From NCBI GenBank assembly GCA_032207245.1, contig CM063510.1, positions 157,081,258 to 157,145,257 on the forward strand: a stretch of DNA of 64,000 bases, written 5' to 3'. The notes under the pieces were generated by a model. The model did no database searches. It saw nothing but the letters and a program-made list of their open reading frames with translations, and was not told the DNA's origin. The stretch comes from Pardosa pseudoannulata. Taxonomy: Eukaryota > Arthropoda > Arachnida > Araneae > Lycosidae. The position numbers and the translations under genes were made by a program. This document shows positions 35,737 to 64,000 of this stretch, one piece after another (position 1 is the stretch's first letter; each line of letters starts with the position of its first letter).

Positions 35737-36070
35737 TTAATACAAAATTTGCTTTCTATTTTCTGTATACAAATCTGAGCAAAGTATGTTTTAAACACTA
35801 TTTTGAGACAGCAACTAGAATATTTACAGTAACAAGTGCCTATGTTACACTTATTTCATAAGAAAAAAACAATTTTTAAGTTAATTTCAAATTCAATAAT
35901 ACTTGGCACATATCAAAGTAAAAAGAAATTAGATGAAGTAGTAATTATACAGAAAGTATATTTGGTGTTTGAGTTTCTGAAGTAGATCATTAGCAATGAT
36001 TTTTTTTAAATTTCAGAAACACTACTAATTAATCATACATTTCCATTTCACACACAAAAAAGAAAAAATA
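35737..36070. repeat. Unclassified dispersed repeat, copy 1 (partner at 52036-52360)
   Basis: Same order and orientation of words as the copy in FAM102 intron 5: TACAAATCTGAGCAA, CTTGGCACATAT, GAAGTAGATCATTAGCAAT. No inverted termini or coding capacity were seen. Confidence 0.75.
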
Positions 36071-38000
36071 TTATTCACAATGTAAAGAGAGTACACTTAA
36101 ATGCCTAACTATTACCCACATAAAAAATACGTTCATAGATTAAAATAAAAACAAAACAAATACCTTTCAAATATTATTGGTTTAGGATTCTGGCAACAGC
36201 TTAATCGCAGTTCATATAAATTAAGCACTACTAAAATTTCATAATTACTCCAAATTTGACATGGAAGAAAAAGAAATACATATATTGTGAATAAAAATAC
36301 AAAGATGTTCTTAATATTCCATTAAAGACAAGGAATGGTATCAAAAGTACAGAATTTCTGAGCAATAAAAATGTACAAAACAGACCTGTTAAGCAGATAT
36401 CTAACTTACATGAACAATAATATTGAGCCATGATATTTTAATTGATAGAATAAGAAAATTCAAACCTCAATATGATAAACAAATAACGTTCAGTACAAAA
36501 AAACTTGCAATATTTTCTCCTTTAAGATTACCTGAGTCAAAGGAAAGAATTTAGAAACATGGAAGCTTCTTTACATTACATATGATTATGTACTACCAAT
36601 CAGAAATGATTTTCAGATAAAACATTGATGACATACAGGCTCTCTTTATAAATGTTTATTTTAAAAACAAAATCCTAATTCATTACACCGAGGAGCCCCC
36701 TTGTATGAAATTCAAAGCTATACACTACAAATTAGGTTCTTTTTAAGTGATTAGTATCTGCTTTTTTTTAATCAGCTAAATATCAGTACAAAGAATTTAT
36801 AATCGTCTTAACAAAAAAGCAACAAAAATCTTAGGCATCAGAAGCAGTTTTGAATTTTTGTGAATTGCCTGAAATGAAAATTTTAAACAGAATTTTGTAT
36901 TCCAGAAGGGCAAAAAAAGATTTACCATAATAAGAGCTTTATAGTCTGTGTATTCAGAATAGGTGTCTCACAGTGATCAGTTCTCCTTCATTACCATGTG
37001 TAACTATGGCGATGAAAGTAATTTTCCTCCCCCCACTCTATTATTTTCTTAAGGGATCTCACTACCATAAACATGGGATCAAAAGAAAATTTTTAATTGA
37101 TTTTAGAATGTCATATTTAAAAAAATCTCCACTTTTAAAAAATGTTTAATGAAAATATATAGCATTCTTTAAAGTTAAAATTTAGAATATGTACTTGCGG
37201 GTATGATTAAAGTTTATTTGACACCGTAAATATCATATGTAATATATTTATAAGTAGCAGTCCTTGCTTGAACTTAAAATGTGTTATTTAAATAACCTAA
37301 TACATTTTGAAACAATAAATAAACAATACCAAAAATTGTTACAAGCAATGAAAGTCATAAATAAAATTAAAAAGATTAAAATAATATCCAAAGCAGATAA
37401 AAATATTTAGAAGAACAAAGTAAAGGAAAAAAGTTCATATTTAAAGTAAACCAATCTTCGGCATAGGTGTAAAAAATAAATGCACTTGCATCAGTTTCCC
37501 ACTTACTTCCATAATTCGAATGTGTTAGGGAATGAGGATACATGTCCTTGAAATCCCTATTCTAAATACAGACTATAGTCCTTTCCCATTAAAACTAATT
37601 TTTTTTTTTTTAAAAAAGAGGGCAATACATTAAAATCTTTTTAAAACAATTCCTTTTTGTATGCAATTGCTAACAAATTTGATGGCTTATGAATTTTGAT
37701 ACATAAGAACCAACAATAATAATAATTTTTTAAAAAAATCAACTTTTTAAATAGATTTTCAAGTAAAAAATGGTAACGAAAGTTCTTTAAAAAAATCTTT
37801 TGGAGATTCATTAATGGAAAATTCACACATATAAATATAATCTAGAACATAGTAGACATAATGGTTATCTGAATAGCACACTATAAAAGAGTTTCGCCAA
37901 AGTAAAAGTTCTGTAAATAATTACACAATGCCTTGGTTTAGAACAACATCATCATTATTTTGAGAGAGGGGAAAAAACCAAAAAGATTTGCAATTTGAAA
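36071..38000. other. No gene recognised; possible FAM102 3' UTR
   Basis: AT-rich with several A and T runs. No ORF with recognised similarity. Confidence 0.35.
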
Positions 38001-38936
38001 TACTGTATATTTCCATGTATAAGCTGAGAATTTTTAAGTGCTTTTCATCGATCAAAAGTGGGGAGGATCATATTATATACAGATCCATGAAACAGGTATA
38101 GTATATGTCTTTCTGACAAATGTTTCTGCTATTGGTGACAAAAAGTCAACAAATCAGCAAAAATTTAAAAAAAAAATTTTCTAAAAAAGCAGAAAATATA
38201 TAAGTGCAGAAGAAAAATGAAACTTGCAAAAAGTTTTAAATGAGAAAAAGCAAAAATAGTAAAATAAATTTATAATAATAACTCTTATTTATGTCACAAT
38301 CATACTAATATAGTAATACTTCATTTATAATAAATCGGCTAATATCCTAAAAAATGTACTTCTATGCAAGCTAGAAACAAGTATAAATGGCCAAAAAATA
38401 ACAATTTTTAAATAAAATATATAATTATATATAAAAATATATGTTTATAATGCTTAAATTTATGAAAAAGGTTACTTTCAGATAGGTTACCAAAATTGAA
38501 ACGATTGTTGTTTGCCTCTAATAAACGGAAAAATTAATATTGGCTGCATAGTCTAGCACCGGGATTCTCAAACTGGGTACAGTGGCGGTACACAAGAAGT
38601 GTCTACATAAAACTTGAAATACAGTTAAGAGTTGTCTTTGTATCTGTCTTGAAGTGTGACTAATCCTCTCCATTCATAGTATTTAAATTGAACACCATGA
38701 CTAAAAAAGCTTAAGAAGAATTGGTCTAGTGTTTCACTTTACAACAATTTGATTGGTAAAATATTTCACCTAATTATACCAGCATAGCAACATTTTTGGT
38801 TTCTTGGTGACATATTTAGACAATATAGAAAATTTTCATTTCAGCTTATATATCAGTTTTGAATTTGAAAATTTTTGAAGAAAAATTTCATTCTTGGTTT
38901 ATACACAAATGGGCTTATAGTCGAAAATATACAGTA
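38001..38936. mobile_element. Non-autonomous DNA transposon with TACTGTATATTT termini
   Basis: The left end TACTGTATATTTCCATGTAT and the reverse complement of the right end, TACTGTATATTTTCGACTAT, both continue into AAGC. They form inverted repeats over 936 bp. The right part (from about 38550) recurs at 53630-53992, and the left end recurs inverted at 25575-25722. No transposase. Confidence 0.7.
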
Positions 38937-39255
38937 CTATTTCAAGCAAGTATCAATGGAAATATTGATACCTGTTTGTATGAAAATCCAAGTAAATTTT
39001 CTTCAGTAACAGAAACTTTCATGTACATAATACTCTCAATTTTGGAAAAGAAATACTTTTAGAATCAAACTATTACTACTAACTATTTAAAACAGAATTA
39101 TTTTTTTAAAACTACTATTAAAGTAAAATCAACCAACACTTTTAAATATAAATTTAAGGAATATTATCTGCTATAAATATTCTTTTCTATAATACTGACT
39201 TTTCGTGCACCTGTTTTGGCAGCTCTATTTCTAATGAGAAGTGGGTTGAGTTATA

Positions 39256-39988
39256 CAGGGTGTCCAGGGAGAAACCATTTAGAAATTTCCTCATATTTTT
39301 CTATAATTCAAAAATTTTTTCCTGATAAATTCATACTATCCAATAATAATATCTTTTAATTCTTTTATAAAGCTATTTTTAGATATAAATTTATCTTTAA
39401 ATGAAATTATAAATTTGACATAAACAAAATGTCTTTGCATTTAAAACTTTAAATATTCTTTTCTGTTTTTTGGGGTGTTCAGAATAACCAGTGTGAGAAC
39501 AACACTATTAATCAATTTGTTTAAAATAATTCTAAAAAATAACTATGACAACTCTTGCAGTTCTGCTTTTTTGCCTTTTATGTTTAAATAATTTAGCCTG
39601 ATATAATAATTAAAAATTTTACAGTATTATTTTAAAGATTGAATTTGCACCATGATAGCATTAATTTCCTTGTTATTTTCTTAGATTATTGACATTTTTT
39701 GTTCCAATTGCTTTTTAATTAATGTTGACCTTTGTTTTTGAGCTTAAATTGCTTCATTTTCTGAAGATACCCTTCCTTGTTTCTCCTTATTTTCATTTAC
39801 CAAAAAATAAGAATTAAAAAAAAATGCACAAAAAATCTGCAAGTTTTTTTTTGTTTTTAAACTGGCAGGATTTATAATTTAAAAAAACTTTTTTTCCCAC
39901 TAAATTCCCTAATTTCTTTAAAAAATGTCACAATTATCCTGATAATTCCCAGTTTTGAAAACAATATTTTCAATTGCTGGACACCCTG
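39256..39988. mobile_element. hAT-like MITE with CAGGGTGTCCAG termini (copy 1)
   Basis: CAGGGTGTCCAG at the left mirrors CTGGACACCCTG at the right. The interior (TTATTGACATTTTTTGTTCC, GAGCTTAAATTGCTTCATTT) recurs at about 46610-47499, and other parts at about 42075-42340. No 8-bp target duplication was found. Confidence 0.75.
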
Positions 39989-41815
39989 ACGATGGTACTA
40001 ATTATAAGAACTAAGCACTACTTCAACGGCTTTGAAAGATAGGTTAGAATAAATTACAATTTTTTTTTGTATCAAACATCTGTTTCATACAAAAATATTT
40101 TTTGTCAATATTTTCAATTTCCATCTAGTGCATAAAGACATTTTTTTTTTTTTTACCAAGGTCCAATGGAAGCTATTTTTCAATTGTTAAAATTTTCTGT
40201 CTACAAAATGTGAGACAAGAAATACAGTTTGAAAGCTGCACATAATCAGAAGGTTATTAAAACAATTCCTTGAACACTTCAATAAATTTTAAAATATTTT
40301 CATTCAAATGTACATGATAAACTGAAAAGGATTAGAATATTTCATATAGTTAATGAAAGTTGGTTGTAATTAAAAAAATGTTTGAAGAACAAAAACTATT
40401 AAATTTATTTTAATCAATGTGTCGGTTAGCTTATAAGAGAATTTTTAGTGATTCAAACTTAACATTCAAAGTTTTTAACACATATGGGCAGCAATGTTGG
40501 AAGCCTGATATATATGTTATTTAAAAAATAACAAAAATGAAAAACCTGCATTTTTTAGCTACATATCACAGAATACAAACTAATAAAACAACAAAATAAA
40601 TTAATTTGTCATTTAATTAAAAAATAAAAGTAAATCATATTAGTACAAGCCAACTTACGGACCTGAATCTAGCATAGAAATGCAGAACTTATAATGTTTT
40701 GTTCCACTTTTTTCGATACACAATAAGTTCAGTTACGTTAAATATGGGAGACTTTAATATAAAAGGATTCATGCAGTATAAATTGCTACAATAAATATAT
40801 ATTTTACCTTCACATAATATAGACAGAATACAATAGTTTGGATTTTTTTTTTTTTTTTAAACCTAAAACATGGTGAGGAATTAACACTCATTGGAAAGTA
40901 AACCTAAATAATAAATATAAGATAAAAACAATCTCATAAAAATCTGGAAAATCAGATTCAGTTAGCTGCACAATGAAACTATATGTGTATATAAAAAATT
41001 TAACTACATTTAATACTATAAGACTGGATGAGCTAATAGAAGTAAAACTATAAAAATGAGTATGTATAACTTGAAAACATGTAGTTCAATTACATACATA
41101 AATTTAAAAAAAAAAAAAATTTAAATGATTGTTACAAGTGCAGAAATATATTTAAAAATACTAAAATGTAAATGATTAAATAACCCCAATTTTATAACAT
41201 TTTACTTTCTCATCAAGAAATATACTTTACAATTAATACAGACAATTTTAACATGTGTGGGATTTAACTAAAACCATGTTTTTTTTCCATCCACTTTATA
41301 GATCAAACAAAGCTTTGAGGAGAACAACAATTGCATATGAACATAAAGTTTAACTTGCTTCTTTTCTGAATGTATAAAAAATTAGAAAGTTAATAAGGGA
41401 AATAAAAGTAGAGGGAACATTCATTGTTAAATAACTCAATCATGACTTCCAGAATAAATTATCTAAAAATACTTATATGAGTCGCAAATTTTGCAAGTTC
41501 CATGACAGCGAAATATTTGTAATTGACAGTAAACAATTACAAAAGATTCTTACTTGATTTTTTAATGTATGCGATCCCATCAATAGCAGCCTGACTTTAG
41601 CAGTCGAGTACGCTCCTGATGCATTGCACACTTTTCACTCAATTTGTTAATTGGTAACGGTTTGTCTCAATATACATCTATTGTGCTTTATAACAGTTTT
41701 GTTCATAAATATATAACATCACCACATAACAGTGGTTGAAATTATCTTCTCCAAGAAGATAACACTTTCATTATTAAATCAGTATCAGCAACAAAGCAAC
41801 TAATTTAAGTTCTAC
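39989..41815 (-). other. Proximal 3' UTR of the FAM102 gene (end not determined)
   Basis: This follows the TAG stop on the - strand. Many candidate AATAAA words (TTTATT on +) occur from here down to about 29 kb, so the transcript end cannot be set from sequence. Confidence 0.5.
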
Positions 41816-59086
<17,271 letters not shown>

Positions 59087-60378
59087 CTGAAGGAAAAGAA
59101 AATAAGTTACTTTCAAAAAGAAAATACACCATTTCTCTTATATGACATATAAAATCAAAACTTTTCAAAGTTGAGATAAAGAAAATTTACTTTTGCTAAA
59201 GTTATAAATTACACACGAGTGATAAATAGTGTACATTAAGGTTTCTAAATATTTCAATAAATATTTTATGAGAAATCAAATGGCATGACAAAAATATACT
59301 TTTAAACAATTATATTTATAATGCGATTTCTTATAACTTAAGTTTGTTCCTTTTGATTATATTGTTTACTTCCCAGTGGCTAAAAAAATTATACTCATAA
59401 AAAAATAAATAAAAACTAAGTTTAAATAAATACTATGTGTAGCAAAAGAAAATGTATTGAAATACATCGATCATTTACCAAACATTTATGATTTAAGAGG
59501 AAAATAACGAATATTTCGTCAATTTAACTCGACGATCTTTCCTCTTAGCTACATAATGATTATCTGTCACCCTAATAGCAAAAAAGAAAAAAAAAAAAGG
59601 GTATACTATTACTAGAAGTACACGATAACCCAAAGTTGAAAGAATACTGGTGAGCCACACCCAGTATATTTTTTAAATATGCAAAAATACAGAACAAACT
59701 AAAGCTTTCAAATAATCATATAAGCAGTAACGGAGGAAAATCTTAGAACACGAACTTATCATTTTCAACAGGAAACTTGGAGAATCAAAATTAAATATGC
59801 CTACACATTTCTGTAATGCTGAAGTTTCGGTTTATGGAAAAATGTTATAGTAAATACTTCAGTAGGATGAGCACTAAATCACATTTGATTAACACAGTTA
59901 CACATAAAATAATCAACACTGCTGAGAAATAAAAATTTAAAATTTATCTTCCCCATTTCTGTAAATTTCGAAATAAAACACACGCAGCTGATTACTGTAT
60001 CGTATATTTACATTCTTCTTCTTCAGTCGTGCGTTTCAGTATCAAAAGATAAAAAATAAATGAGATGTTAAAAATATACATAAACTATTGAGCAAAAAAG
60101 AAAAAAATTGTTGATTTATATAATGCATTCAACTTTAGAAAATAAAATATAAATAATTTTTTTTAACAATCAAATCAAAATATTTACAAAAATGACAAGT
60201 TACTGGGAGAAATTTTTCAGTTAAAGGAGAAAAGAAACTATTTAAACTTTAGTTCTGAAAAGTTTAAAATATAAGGATAATTGAAAAGCTGCTATTTATA
60301 AGGATTGCGTGATGAACGAATCGCCCACATAGATTTCGGAGGTTGTCTGCAGTGAAAAAAAGTGACAAGGCAACTCAC
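59087..60378 (-). other. FAM102: FAM102 intron 1 (5' UTR intron)
   Basis: AT-rich, bounded by the acceptor at 59087 and the donor GTGAGT (60378-60373 on the - strand). No other feature recognised. Confidence 0.55.
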
Positions 60379-60480
60379 CTCCAACGTTAACTCTCTTGAA
60401 TGTTACTCTGCACACATGTTTTGTTGCACTTATTTATGCCGTGTTATAAAATTATTTATCAAAATATACGCAAGAACGCT
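60379..60480 (-). other. FAM102: Probable non-coding first exon of FAM102
   Basis: A good donor (TTGGAG|GTGAGT) lies directly upstream of coding exon 1 at a distance suited to a 5' UTR exon, in sequence less AT-rich than its flanks. The transcription start is not visible. Confidence 0.5.
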
Positions 60481-60539
60481 TTCACCCATTTCGTGTTAAA
60501 ACTTATGATATTATTCTGAACAACCGAAAGTATTCTATA
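60380..60539. promoter_or_regulatory. Putative bidirectional promoter between FAM102 and the EF-hand gene
   Basis: The probable FAM102 first exon (-) and the ATG at 60540 (+) are about 160 bp apart, back to back. No clear TATA box was identified. The interval must hold the start sites of both genes, unless the + gene has an additional upstream exon. Confidence 0.5.
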
Positions 60540-60722
60540 ATGACTGCCGTTAACATACCTCCCTCCCGCAATTTCAATGAACTCCCTATTAAGGAACAGC
60601 AAAGATTAATTAAACTGTTTAAACAGCTTGATGTTACAAATGATGATCAAATTACTGCAGAAGATTTAGCTGTGGCATTTAAGCAAATGGGGATACCATA
60701 TCATCCCGAAGGTTGTATTCAG
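60540..60722 (+). CDS. First coding exon of an EF-hand protein, probably SCaMC-type Ca2+-dependent mitochondrial carrier
   Basis: Starts at ATG 60540 and ends with a complete codon at ATTCAG|GTAAAA, giving 61 residues. Residues 20-51 read QRLIKLFKQLDVTNDDQITA, then EDLAVAFKQMGIP. This is an EF-hand helix-loop-helix whose 12-residue loop starts at Asp31 and ends at Asp42, with Thr and Gln at loop positions 3 and 7, so calcium binding may be weak. The R-L-x-x-L-F-x-x-L-D and L-x-x-G-I-P patterns fit the first EF hand of SCaMC (SLC25A23/24/25) ATP-Mg/phosphate carriers of the inner mitochondrial membrane. No mitochondrial presequence is evident, as is normal for that family. The carrier domain lies beyond the window. 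Another EF-hand protein cannot be excluded from one exon. Confidence 0.7.
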
Positions 60723-61785
60723 GTAAAAATATTTTCATTAACGCGATACTTTACTTTATTTTTTTTTTATTGTCTCCTGATTATGAATTTAATAAAGATC
60801 TTAAACTATTCGCTATGCATACCAATAAGCCGGAAATAAATTTTATGTAGAGACTTTTTAAAATTAAATTTAAATGCTTATTTGTCAATGTGCTTTGGAA
60901 TCTTTCAATGTTTAACTGTCCAGTAAAATAGTATTTATGGTACTACATATTACCTATATAGTTATAAATTTATATGGTATGTTTTGTTTTTTGAAAGGAC
61001 TTTTACAGATGCAATTTTAAAATTTTATCGTACTGACTTAATGTTTATTCACCCAATGTTCATTTATGTGTAATGTGTGATAGTTGACCTCTTTTCCCGT
61101 CAATATTACAAAGTTTTCATTGTTAGTGAACTTATGTTCTTAGTAAAAAATGTTATGTTTGTCTTTTTTGTTTATATATAAATAATATACCTTTTAAATT
61201 ATGGTGATCATAAAACTTCATGTATTAGATTTGATATATGATCGAATGGAGTTGTTTAAGTTATAACCATTCATTACTCTTTATTCAAGATTAAATGACT
61301 CCATAAGGTTAATTATGATTCCTAGCATTACACAGCTATTAACATATTTTTCATCAAAACCTGTCTGTTGTTAGCTAAGGGAAAATCATTTCTGTATATT
61401 GTGTATCTTTCATGTATTCGAACTCTCTTGTAAAGCAGTAGATAAGTATAGAAGTAATAATTCAAGACCCTATCACATGTTGACATGCACATGCAGCAGA
61501 TTAAGAAATGAATAAGGATTAAGAATTCCTTTTCCGGTTGAAGAATCTACTGATTTCTTGTTTGATAGTGGAAAATTTTTCAACTGGTTATAGGCCTTAT
61601 CACAATTCATCCTGAACTAAAATACATTAGTTGAAATTTTTTTACTGTAACACAAAAAATTGCACATTTTTCACCCATAGAAAGAGTCATAAACATACAC
61701 GTTGACAAGTGATAAGGCCTTTAGAAGCCAGACTTCACTGCCAATGTGTTTCTAAAGTTAATTAATGCTGAATAACACCTGGTAA

Positions 61786-62404
61786 CAAGGCCGTAGGCAA
61801 GGGGAGGGATTTAGGGGACCGGTTCCCCTCCGAAATTCTTAAAGACCGTTTCATGGAAAGAAAATAGACCATGTGTGTGGGTATATCATCTGCCTAGCTG
61901 TGCATAGACAGCAGTGAGCTTAGAACAAAGACGTTGAGTTAAGAAGTAGGTGCAAATTGGATTCGACATGTAAGAACAGATTGACTAGCACTCTTGACAA
62001 CTCATCACAATATTGTTGCACAATCGAAGAAAATATGAACATTTTTTGCAATCTTTCATATTCTATAATATACAGGTGAAAAATTTCAACATTTTCGTTT
62101 TCTTTCAAAATTATTCGTTTCTTTGGTTATACTCCTGTGTTAAAAATTAGAATTTAATATCATGCATAGTTTATATGTTTTCAGTGTTAATTTTACTGTT
62201 AAATTCACTGTGTAGTTACTACATTACTCATTCCAAGCTATAAATTTGTTCATTATATCACTCTTTAATTATTTTGATATTTTAAAATCGCATTGTATTA
62301 CGATACTCATTAGGAGTATATATAAGAAAACCTGTAGTGTTATTGAAGTATCCTTCCCAAAAAACAATGTCCCCCTCTGAATATAATTTCTGGCTACGGC
62401 CCTG
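61786..62404 (-). mobile_element. hAT-type MITE, 619 bp, with perfect 8-bp target duplication
   Basis: CCTGGTAA flanks it at 61778-61785 and 62405-62412. The ends CAAGGCCGTAGGCAAGGGG and TCTGGCTACGGCCCTG are inverted repeats. No transposase. The CAGGGCCGTAGCCAG-like end is shared with the copies at 13636 and 57009. Confidence 0.93.
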
Positions 62405-63058
62405 CCTGGTAAATAAAGGTACAGAAAAACTTTACTACTGGTAAAGTGCTAAGAGTGTTGTAATCTACTTCTTCACTCCATGATTTACAAGCTTGCATTT
62501 TTGTTATTTAAGTTGCCGTTTATTAAAAATTGCTGAATTGTGTTTATTTAAAGACGATAATTTGTTGTTGTCATACAATTTGCTCTAATTATAAAACCAG
62601 ATTTAAAATGATTATTTATAAAAAAAACACTTCACTCTGATTATTTTATGACATTTAAATTAGTTATTTAGGTATGTTTAATTTCACCTTTCATTGATGA
62701 TATAGATAGGTATTTTCTAAAGTAAATTATATAATTATTTTATCAAAGAAAAAAAAAATTCCCAATGCAAAACATTGCTATTGAAAATTTATCCTTATGA
62801 GTCAACATAAAGGCAAAGACTTCCCCTTGATGACTGTAAAGTGTAGTTTCATTAAAATTTGTTCACAGAACTGAGATCTAATTCTAAAGGGAGATATTCG
62901 CAACAGTGTCCGATTATGAAGATTTTGGGCCCAGGGTAGAGAATATGTTTTGGGCCCTTGTAGATTATTATTACATTTTATTAATGTATAGCTGAAAGAT
63001 TTTCATAATGCAACAAGAATTTTTTTTATTTGATATGGGGTTGAAAAGATATGCTATT

Positions 63059-63198
63059 ATGCAGGTCATATTCCAAACATTTTGCAAACGGAATCCACCA
63101 ATCAGAAATCTCAATTTTGCAATTGCAAACATTTTTGAGAAAAGTTCTCAAAATCTAGCCTTTTGATTGGTGGATTTCATTTGTAAAATGACCTGCAT
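63059..63198. mobile_element. 140-bp foldback MITE
   Basis: ATGCAGGTCAT at the left mirrors ATGACCTGCAT at the right. Further in, GGAATCCACCAATCAGAAA mirrors TTTTGATTGGTGGATTTCA. Almost the whole element can fold into one hairpin. Confidence 0.8.
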
Positions 63199-64000
63199 TC
63201 TTGCCTTTAGTTGATAAGTGCATACCCAAGACTGACAAATGTGTGGGTATTTATACTTGCGAGTAAAATGCTGAAAAACTTACAAAATTTTAAGCTCACA
63301 TAATTTGTATGTAGAATGAAAAGATGAAATTTTTAAATCTACAAAATTTGTTTCAAAATTACCTCTGGGTCTAAAAATGAATATTTCATTTCTGCTCTAC
63401 CTCATGCTTAAAGTCAGTGTAAACAAATCTGCACCATGATCATCTGCAAAATCATCAAACTTGACACCAAAAATGTGGAGAGATATGAAGAGTATTCAAT
63501 ACATTTCTACCATATTTCCAAATGAATATTTCATTGCCATCATTTGGTTAAGCAGGCTGACAAGTTTATGTGATAAAATATGCAATTGTGCCGTATAATT
63601 CTGATTTCTCATACCTAATCTTCTATATAATTTATTGCTTTCTGATCTATTCTTAGAACTAATCTTTAAACATCATATCAGATTTGCACTTGAGCTCCTT
63701 TATTTATTTAACATTAGCTCTTTTATTTAAAATTTAACTTTTAAAAAATACACTCTGTTGTTCAAATGTCAAACTGAAACGGCCAGTAACTGATCTTTTC
63801 TTACAATGCCACTCTGGAGATTTCATCTAAATGAAACTCGCGTTAGAATATTCAAAATTTATATGAGAAATCGAATTTGAATAACCAGACTCCTGATTCA
63901 GTCACGTATGTGATATCTTCATTGTGGAATCTAGAGTATGATTTCATAAAATTCTTGGAACTTTTTTTTGGAAAATTTTTTTACATACTTATATTTTAAA

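Larger units (their letters stand above)
60723..64000 (+). other. Intron 1 of the EF-hand gene (runs off the window)
   Basis: AT-rich with a hAT MITE (61786-62404) and a foldback element (63059-63198). No further exon was recognised. Confidence 0.6.

Overview
This is an AT-rich eukaryotic nuclear window. It has spliced genes with long introns and a dense, mostly decayed load of DNA transposons, MITEs and tRNA-derived SINEs. The Tc1, mariner, hAT and piggyBac relics, the Ty3/Gypsy-type gag fragment and the style of the host proteins suggest an arthropod, perhaps a spider or other chelicerate. That assignment is inference; no mitochondrial, rRNA or other phylogenetic marker is present. No functional tRNA, rRNA, CRISPR array or prokaryotic gene was seen.

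Three host genes are supported. (1) The terminal coding exon of an unrecognised + strand gene (905-1407) encodes a Lys/Arg/His-rich tail with an H8-R-H8 tract. It is followed by a 3' UTR that probably ends just after the AATAAA at 2992. (2) A complete FAM102/EEIG1-family gene lies on the - strand. Eight coding exons between 59032 and 41816 join in phase at good splice sites to give 352 residues with an N-terminal NT-C2 domain. A probable non-coding first exon ends at 60379. (3) The first coding exon (60540-60722) of a + strand EF-hand protein is most like the N-terminus of a SCaMC/SLC25A23-25 calcium-dependent mitochondrial carrier. Genes 2 and 3 start head to head about 160 bp apart, which suggests a shared bidirectional promoter.

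From about 3 to 28.5 kb the window is a graveyard of repeats: a Tc1-like element with both termini (6590-7874), a mariner relic (about 8240-8895), a foldback element with three perfect CRE palindromes (about 9180-9400), TTAA-flanked piggyBac-like MITEs (11381-11927, 16209-16447), a palindromic MITE family, hAT MITEs, a 5-kb pair of inverted repeats (about 14.7-19.8 kb), a Gypsy-like gag start (20224-20540), a second Tc1-like element (24041-25261), a hAT dimerisation-domain relic and a THAP-domain relic. Two tandem arrays stand out. One is a ~147-bp satellite (about 17.12-17.99 kb) whose monomers carry two CTCF-like words and a TATA-like word. The other is a 16-bp minisatellite (about 23.58-24.01 kb) rich in GATA-factor-like AGATAA words.

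From 28.5 to 41.8 kb no convincing ORF is seen. It may partly be a very long FAM102 3' UTR, interrupted by several MITEs. The FAM102 introns carry three good SINE copies, two of them full length with 13-bp target-site duplications and one 5'-truncated with a 15-bp duplication. They also hold a different tRNA-headed SINE, a piggyBac transposase relic, a very A-rich tract and a GC-richer island of unknown origin.
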